A DNA stretch of 10,053 nt from positions 1-10,053 of the forward strand of contig DPWB01000083.1 in the NCBI GenBank assembly GCA_003527885.1, given 5' to 3'. This stretch comes from Candidatus Competibacteraceae bacterium (GTDB lineage Bacteria; Pseudomonadota; Gammaproteobacteria; Competibacterales; Competibacteraceae). Below are positions 6,577-10,053 of the stretch, one piece after another. A program made the position numbers and the translations under genes. Each line of letters starts with the position of its first letter. The first letter of the stretch is position 1. Below the pieces are notes generated by a model that made no database searches, was not told where the DNA came from, and worked only from the letters and a program-made list of their open reading frames with translations.

Positions 6577-7509
6577 TCAACGATCCAGCCGATAAGCGAC
6601 GGGAATTTCCAGCCGGCTCTCACCGGGCGGCGACAACTGACCGCGCAACACTGCAACCGCGTTACGCGCCAGTTGCTGGGCGGCTTGATCCAGCACCGCA
6701 TGGCCGGAACTTTGCCGGATCGCCAGCCCGCGCAAATCACCGTTTGCACCGATCTCAAGCAGCAACATCACGATGCCTTCCTGACCCAGGCGGCGTGCGA
6801 TTGGCGGGTAAACCCGCATCTCCCGCAGCTTGGCGCGCAGGGCGGCGTGCCAGTTGGCCGTCCCGGAGTCCGGGTTTGATTTGGCGGGCGGCGGGTGGTC
6901 GCGGGCGGCAGGTCGAGCGGCGGAGTGGCCAACCTCCGTCCGGCGGCCTGATAGCGTTTCCCTCGTTTCTTTGAAGGCAGTCCGGGAAGAATCGAGCAAT
7001 TCCCGCCCTGTCGGGCGTGACGGCGCTTCAGAAAATGCTGACGCCGCCGGTTGTTTCAGCGGTTGGGACACTGTTTTAGCGGCGACGGTTGGTTGCGACG
7101 GGGGCGGTTTGCGCGGGGCTGACACCGGTTTCTCAACCACCGGACGCGATCGTTGCCGGGGTGGTGGTGGCGAATCGCGCTTCGGTGGCGGTTGTGGCTT
7201 GATGGCGGCCACTGGCGGCAACCGGGGGCGCGGGGCTGAAACGGTCGGGGGTGGCGGCGTTTTGGTCGCAACTGTTGGCGGAACCGGGGATTGCACGGGT
7301 GGCTGGGGCGCGGCGACCGGGGTGAGAATCGGGGGCGGCGGAGACGGTGGCGCGGGAGCCGCTGGCGGTTCTGGCGGTGCGGTGAACGCCATCTTCACTT
7401 CCCAGCGTTCGGGCCGACGCAGCGATGGGTCCGCTCCCGCAAAACTGACGAGAAGGGCCACCACACCGGAATGCAAAACGATGGAGGCCGCCCAGGCCCG
7501 CCCGTTCAT
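6577..7509 (-). CDS. tonB: Energy transducer TonB
   Basis: A 310-residue TonB. It carries proton-motive-force energy from the ExbB-ExbD complex in the inner membrane to outer-membrane receptors. The N-terminal membrane anchor (about 5-25) keeps Ser9 and His13 in the S-x3-H spacing of E. coli TonB Ser16/His20. A long Pro/Ala/Lys-rich periplasmic spacer covers roughly 44-215. The C-terminal domain from about 225 has the YPPIARRLGQEG motif (Tyr near 234) and the GANGDL turn, and ends at LEIPVAYRLDR. The ATG overlaps the exbD stop by 4 bases. This is the last gene of the minus-strand operon. No outer-membrane receptor is visible in the window, so the substrate cannot be read from this gene. Confidence 0.94.
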   Translation of the reverse strand: MNGRAWAASIVLHSGVVALLVSFAGADPSLRRPERWEVKMAFTAPPEPPAAPAPPSPPPPILTPVAAPQPPVQSPVPPTVATKTPPPPTVSAPRPRLPPVAAIKPQPPPKRDSPPPPRQRSRPVVEKPVSAPRKPPPSQPTVAAKTVSQPLKQPAASAFSEAPSRPTGRELLDSSRTAFKETRETLSGRRTEVGHSAARPAARDHPPPAKSNPDSGTANWHAALRAKLREMRVYPPIARRLGQEGIVMLLLEIGANGDLRGLAIRQSSGHAVLDQAAQQLARNAVAVLRGQLSPPGESRLEIPVAYRLDR

Positions 7510-7874
7510 GTTCGTTTGACTTCGAGACTCACCCGAGCGAAACCCAGCGCCTTCACCCGTTCCACCAAGTCGATGAAATCGCGCAGGGCAAGGCCGCCAT
7601 CGGCGCGCACCACCACCGGCGTCACGCGAGGAAGATCGGTGAGGGCGGCCGCCAGATCGGCGACCGGTTGGTCGTTGAGATAAACCGCACGTTGCAGGGT
7701 GAGCGTCAGCACCGTCGGGCTGGGCTGGCCCGGTGCGGCGTGTTGCGCCTGCGCCAGATCGACCGGAATATGGCCGGTGACGATGAAGGTGGCGGTGGTC
7801 AGTACGATGGTGAGCAACACCAGCATGATGTCCACCAGCGGAATCACGTTGATGGAGGCGATTTCCTCATCCAT
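7506..7874 (-). CDS. exbD: ExbD biopolymer transport protein
   Basis: A 122-residue ExbD from the chosen ATG (MDEEIASINVIP). One membrane helix contains the essential protonatable Asp15 in PLVDIMLVLLTIVL, equivalent to Asp25 of E. coli ExbD, followed by a periplasmic domain of about 80 residues ending in LGFARVSLEVKRT. An in-frame ATG at 7883 would add three residues (MLS). The 7874 start is preferred because homologues typically begin a few residues before xINVIP, and because it gives an 8-base ATGNNTGA overlap with the exbB stop like other junctions in this operon. Neither start has a good Shine-Dalgarno site, so translation is probably coupled to exbB. Confidence 0.93.
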   Translation of the reverse strand: MDEEIASINVIPLVDIMLVLLTIVLTTATFIVTGHIPVDLAQAQHAAPGQPSPTVLTLTLQRAVYLNDQPVADLAAALTDLPRVTPVVVRADGGLALRDFIDLVERVKALGFARVSLEVKRT

Positions 7875-8289
7875 GCTGAGCATCCCAGCGCGCCAGCAAC
7901 AGTTTAACGCGGCGACGCAAGGCGTTATTGAGCGCCACGCAGGGGATCGCCACCAGCAAACCGGCGGCGGTGGCTTTCAATGCTAGCGCCAGTCCGGTCA
8001 TGATGGTTTTCACATCGATGTCGCCGGTCAGGCCCAAGGTCTGAAAGGTCAGCATGATGCCCAGCACCGTGCCGAGCAGGCCGACGTAAGGCGCATTGGC
8101 CGCCACGGTGGCGATGGTGGTCAAGCCGACGGTGAGATCGGCCTCCAGTTCCACGCGCTTGCCCCAGGCCGCAACGTCGATCCGGCGGTAATGATAAAAG
8201 CGGGCGACGGCGATGGCGACCGCCCACACCGACAGCGCCAGCAGCAGCCCCAGCACGCCATATTCGACCCATTCTTTTAAGTGGCTCAT
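7867..8289 (-). CDS. exbB: ExbB/TolQ/MotA-family proton channel protein
   Basis: A short 140-residue ExbB that builds the proton-conducting pentamer around ExbD and energises TonB. Three membrane helices fall near 10-30, 65-85 and 100-122. The family signatures are VAANAPYVGLLGTVLGIMLTF (from 62) and ALKATAAGLLVAIPCVALNN (from 103). It lacks the long N-terminal region of E. coli ExbB (244 residues), as in other compact ExbB proteins. The ATG at 8289 overlaps the preceding stop by 4 bases (ATGA). The frame is open further upstream, to 8601, but that part is a shadow of the preceding gene and is excluded. Confidence 0.93.
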   Translation of the reverse strand: MSHLKEWVEYGVLGLLLALSVWAVAIAVARFYHYRRIDVAAWGKRVELEADLTVGLTTIATVAANAPYVGLLGTVLGIMLTFQTLGLTGDIDVKTIMTGLALALKATAAGLLVAIPCVALNNALRRRVKLLLARWDAQHG

Positions 8290-8912
8290 AACATCCCCAA
8301 CGACAACCGATAGATGCCCAGCGCCAATAGGCTCAGCGCGACGCCGTGCCTCAACCACACCCCCAGCCAGCGCTGCTGCGCCCGCAGCCGTGCGCCGAAC
8401 GCCGACAGCAGCGGCAACACCAGCAGCAACGGCGTAACCGCCGCACCCAGTCCAAACGCCAGGCCCTGAAGCGCACCGGAACCGGCGGAATCGGATTGCG
8501 CCGCGAAGACCAGCAGGGACGCCAGCGGCGCACAGGGGGTCAGACTCAGGGCGAAGCCCAAAGCGAACGGCGGCGCTCCGGCGGTGCGCGATACAGTGCA
8601 AGCGCGTGACCGCTGTTCCGCCAGCAACAGCCAGCCGCCCGCCCCCAGCGCCGCCGCGCCAATCGCCAGATGACCGACGCCGTTTTGCAAAACGGCGATC
8701 AAGCGAGCGCTGGTCAGAGCAGCCAGCAACCCCAGCAGCGTGTAAGCGCTGACCCGACCCGCGAGAAACAGGCCGGTGTCGGCCCGCACCGCGCCGCGCT
8801 CACGCGCCATCACCCACGAACCCATGAACGGCAGGCAGGTGACCGTGCAGGCGGTCAGCCCCACCGACAAACCGAGCAGCCAGGCCGAAAGCAGATGGGC
8901 CGATTCAAGCAT
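8286..8912 (-). CDS. DsbD/CcdA-like (TauE/SafE, DsbD_2-type) membrane protein
   Basis: A 208-residue, nearly wholly hydrophobic protein with about six membrane helices in two halves. The first half has TACTVTCLPF (Cys22, Cys26) and the second LTPCAPLASLL (Cys127). Paired cysteines next to prolines in the opening helix of each half are the hallmark of CcdA/DsbD thiol-electron carriers, and databases often name such proteins sulfite exporter TauE/SafE family. A further Cys105 sits in a loop. It may pass reducing power across the membrane to a partner, or transport a metal or sulfur species; the sequence does not decide. The ATG at 8912 overlaps the preceding stop by 8 bases (ATGNNTGA) and starts MLESAHLLSAW; an in-frame extension to 9026 is a polar shadow of the neighbour and is rejected. 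Confidence 0.78.
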   Translation of the reverse strand: MLESAHLLSAWLLGLSVGLTACTVTCLPFMGSWVMARERGAVRADTGLFLAGRVSAYTLLGLLAALTSARLIAVLQNGVGHLAIGAAALGAGGWLLLAEQRSRACTVSRTAGAPPFALGFALSLTPCAPLASLLVFAAQSDSAGSGALQGLAFGLGAAVTPLLLVLPLLSAFGARLRAQQRWLGVWLRHGVALSLLALGIYRLSLGML

Positions 8913-9957
8913 GAGGGGCGCGACGCGGGAACCAGCGCACGATTTTGCTTTCCCCTTGCGGGTTTTCCTGCTTGATCCGCGCCTTGTAGTACGCGCGCGA
9001 GGAGCCGAACAGCCGGGCCGGGCCAAACTTGATTTGGATGATGTCGTCGTCCGGGCAGTATTCGGCGCAGCGGCCGCACAAGGTGCAGTCCTCGGCGAAC
9101 GCCTTGCGGCCCGACTCGTGCCAGATTTCGGGAATATCCATCGGACAGGCTTTGGTGCAGATGCCGCACTTGGCGCACTTGTCGTGCGGTCGCTTGACCA
9201 GACGCAAGGGCGAGAGGCGCTGGAACGCGGCGTTCAGCGCCAGCAGCGGGCAGATGCGGCAAAACGGCTGGCGCACGGCCAGACCGGCGATCAGGATAAA
9301 GCCGAACAAGGTGTTGGCCAGCGCGCCGAAGGCAAAATCCAGAACGCCGCCGGTGCGGATCGCCGCCTGTTCGGTGTCGCCGGTCAGCAGCGTGGTCGCC
9401 AGACGGGAAGGACAGACCTGGCAGAAGGCATCGCCGGTGGCGTGCGGCGTCACCCCCAGACCCGCCGCCAGCGGCAGGCCCAGCACCAGCACCAGCACCA
9501 GCGCCCATTTCAGCGGACGCAGCCGTTTCATCGCCGGTTCAGACAGGTGCCGGAACGGGCGGCGCAGCACCCGGCCCAACCGGTAGAGCCATTCCTGTAC
9601 CGTGCCCAGCGGACACACCCAGCCGCAAAACGCCTTGCCGATGAAGAAATAAAACGCATAAAACGCCAGCAGGGTAAACGCCAGCGGCAGCAGTAAACGC
9701 AAGGCGAAATGACCGGTTTGCTGGATCATCTCGCCGACCCGGTGGTGCATCTGATGTTGCAGCGGGATCAGCACGCAATAGGCGCCGTTGGCGCGATCGT
9801 AGGCGCACGAGAGGGCAGGCAGCGCCTTGGAGATTTTCTCGGCGGCGTAATGACCGACCCAGGTTCCGCCCCAGACGGTTAGAACCAGCATCAGCAACTG
9901 CACGCTCAGGCGTAGGCGGCTCAGGGTCAACACGGACGATGGCGCGGTTTCAGGCAT
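8905..9957 (-). CDS. NapH/NosR/CcoG-like membrane 4Fe-4S protein
   Basis: A 350-residue membrane iron-sulfur protein with about four to five hydrophobic segments (near 16-36, 84-106, 150-170, 205-228). Between them are CGWVCP (111-116), CQVCP (179-183) and CRICP (233-237), as in the NapH/NosR/CcoG group. Two ferredoxin motifs close the C-terminal domain: CAKCGICTKACP (261-272) and CTLCGRCAEYCP (291-302), each binding one 4Fe-4S cluster, probably on the cytoplasmic side. The predicted outer loop holds Cys51, Cys61, His68, His71 and His72, possible metal ligands. It likely moves electrons across the inner membrane; CcoG relatives reduce Cu(II), while NapH and NosR serve nitrate and N2O reductases. 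The ATG at 9957 overlaps the upstream stop by 8 bases; a longer frame to 10026 runs through the upstream gene and is rejected. Confidence 0.83.
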   Translation of the reverse strand: MPETAPSSVLTLSRLRLSVQLLMLVLTVWGGTWVGHYAAEKISKALPALSCAYDRANGAYCVLIPLQHQMHHRVGEMIQQTGHFALRLLLPLAFTLLAFYAFYFFIGKAFCGWVCPLGTVQEWLYRLGRVLRRPFRHLSEPAMKRLRPLKWALVLVLVLGLPLAAGLGVTPHATGDAFCQVCPSRLATTLLTGDTEQAAIRTGGVLDFAFGALANTLFGFILIAGLAVRQPFCRICPLLALNAAFQRLSPLRLVKRPHDKCAKCGICTKACPMDIPEIWHESGRKAFAEDCTLCGRCAEYCPDDDIIQIKFGPARLFGSSRAYYKARIKQENPQGESKIVRWFPRRAPHA

Positions 9958-10034
9958 GACGGTTTTCCTTGCGGCGCACGACCAGCGGCAATCCGAGCAG
10001 GCCGCCCAACACCAAAAAGCCGCCACCCCAGAAC
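9950..10034 (-). CDS. C-terminal membrane anchor of an unidentified protein (partial, cut by contig end)
   Basis: Only 27 codons and a stop remain, too short to be found by length-based ORF calling. They read F-W-G-G-G, then a hydrophobic run (FLVLGGLLGLPLVV) and a basic tail (RRKENRHA). This is the usual shape of a single C-terminal membrane anchor with a cytoplasmic positive end, as in many exported metal-handling or surface proteins. The stop (9950-9952) overlaps the start of the NapH-like gene by 8 bases, so it is the first visible member of the tonB operon and probably functionally linked. The family cannot be named. The five bases just before the adapter junction should be trusted less than the rest. 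Confidence 0.6.
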
Positions 10035-10053
10035 CTGTCTCTTATACACATCT
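10035..10053. other. Tn5 mosaic end / Nextera adapter (non-genomic)
   Basis: The final 19 bases, CTGTCTCTTATACACATCT, are exactly the Tn5 transposase mosaic end used in tagmentation libraries. It sits at the extreme end and interrupts an open reading frame, which marks it as untrimmed adapter and a contig end, not a genomic transposon. Confidence 0.97.

Noticed and set aside
7050..7400. Possible repeat array in the GC-rich tonB middle section
   Set aside because: The apparent repetition is Pro-codon low complexity of the TonB spacer, without a fixed unit.
8776..9696. 306-codon plus-strand frame across the Fe-S protein gene
   Set aside because: Composition is typical of an antisense shadow, and the minus strand has all the cysteine motifs.
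9958..10026. Longer start for the NapH-like protein at 10026
   Set aside because: Translation gives a Cys/Trp/Arg-rich stretch unlike the family, while another frame there encodes a convincing membrane anchor ending in an 8-base overlap.
10035..10053. Genuine IS50/Tn5 transposon end
   Set aside because: Exact 19-base mosaic end at the very last base, with no transposase sequence or target duplication; adapter is far more likely.

Overview
This is GC-rich proteobacterial DNA, most likely from a gammaproteobacterium. Support comes from RegB/RegA (RoxS/RoxR-type) redox regulators, an ApaH-FolA pair, an AcvB-type periplasmic hydrolase and a TonB-ExbBD system. The sequence alone does not allow a safe genus call. 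The last 19 bases are identical to the Tn5 mosaic end used in Nextera libraries, so the right edge is almost certainly a contig end with untrimmed adapter.

Layout. (1) 1-3403, plus strand, a tight operon: the C-terminus of MprF (aminoacyl-phosphatidylglycerol synthase), AcvB/VirJ (periplasmic lipid hydrolase-like), ApaH (Ap4A hydrolase) and FolA (dihydrofolate reductase). (2) 3525-5305, minus strand: regB then regA, a redox-sensing two-component system with a 4-base overlap. The kinase keeps both the quinone-site motif and the redox cysteine. (3) 5306-6576: a plus-strand CBS-domain gene broken by a frameshift, then a frameshifted and truncated PCuAC-type copper chaperone remnant. Each is preceded by a 17-base palindrome fitting TGCGRCRATWTGYCGCA, with GCGNC-N5-GNCGC half-sites as described for the RegA/PrrA/RoxR family. 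These look like operators for the RegA encoded next door. (4) 6577-10034, minus strand, one overlapping operon read right to left: the C-terminal membrane anchor of an unknown protein, a NapH/NosR/CcoG-like membrane iron-sulfur protein, a small DsbD/CcdA (TauE/SafE-like) membrane protein, ExbB, ExbD and TonB.

How it may work together. The right-hand operon joins a TonB energiser to a predicted transmembrane electron-transfer protein and a thiol-carrier-like protein. This suggests a metal uptake system coupled to reduction. Copper is an attractive guess, because a copper chaperone remnant and oxidase-type redox regulators lie beside it and CcoG-type relatives reduce Cu(II), but the substrate is not shown. 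The most notable findings are the matched operator pair, the two broken genes lying under those operators, and this composite TonB/ferredoxin operon. I see no tRNA, rRNA, CRISPR array, integrase or insertion sequence.
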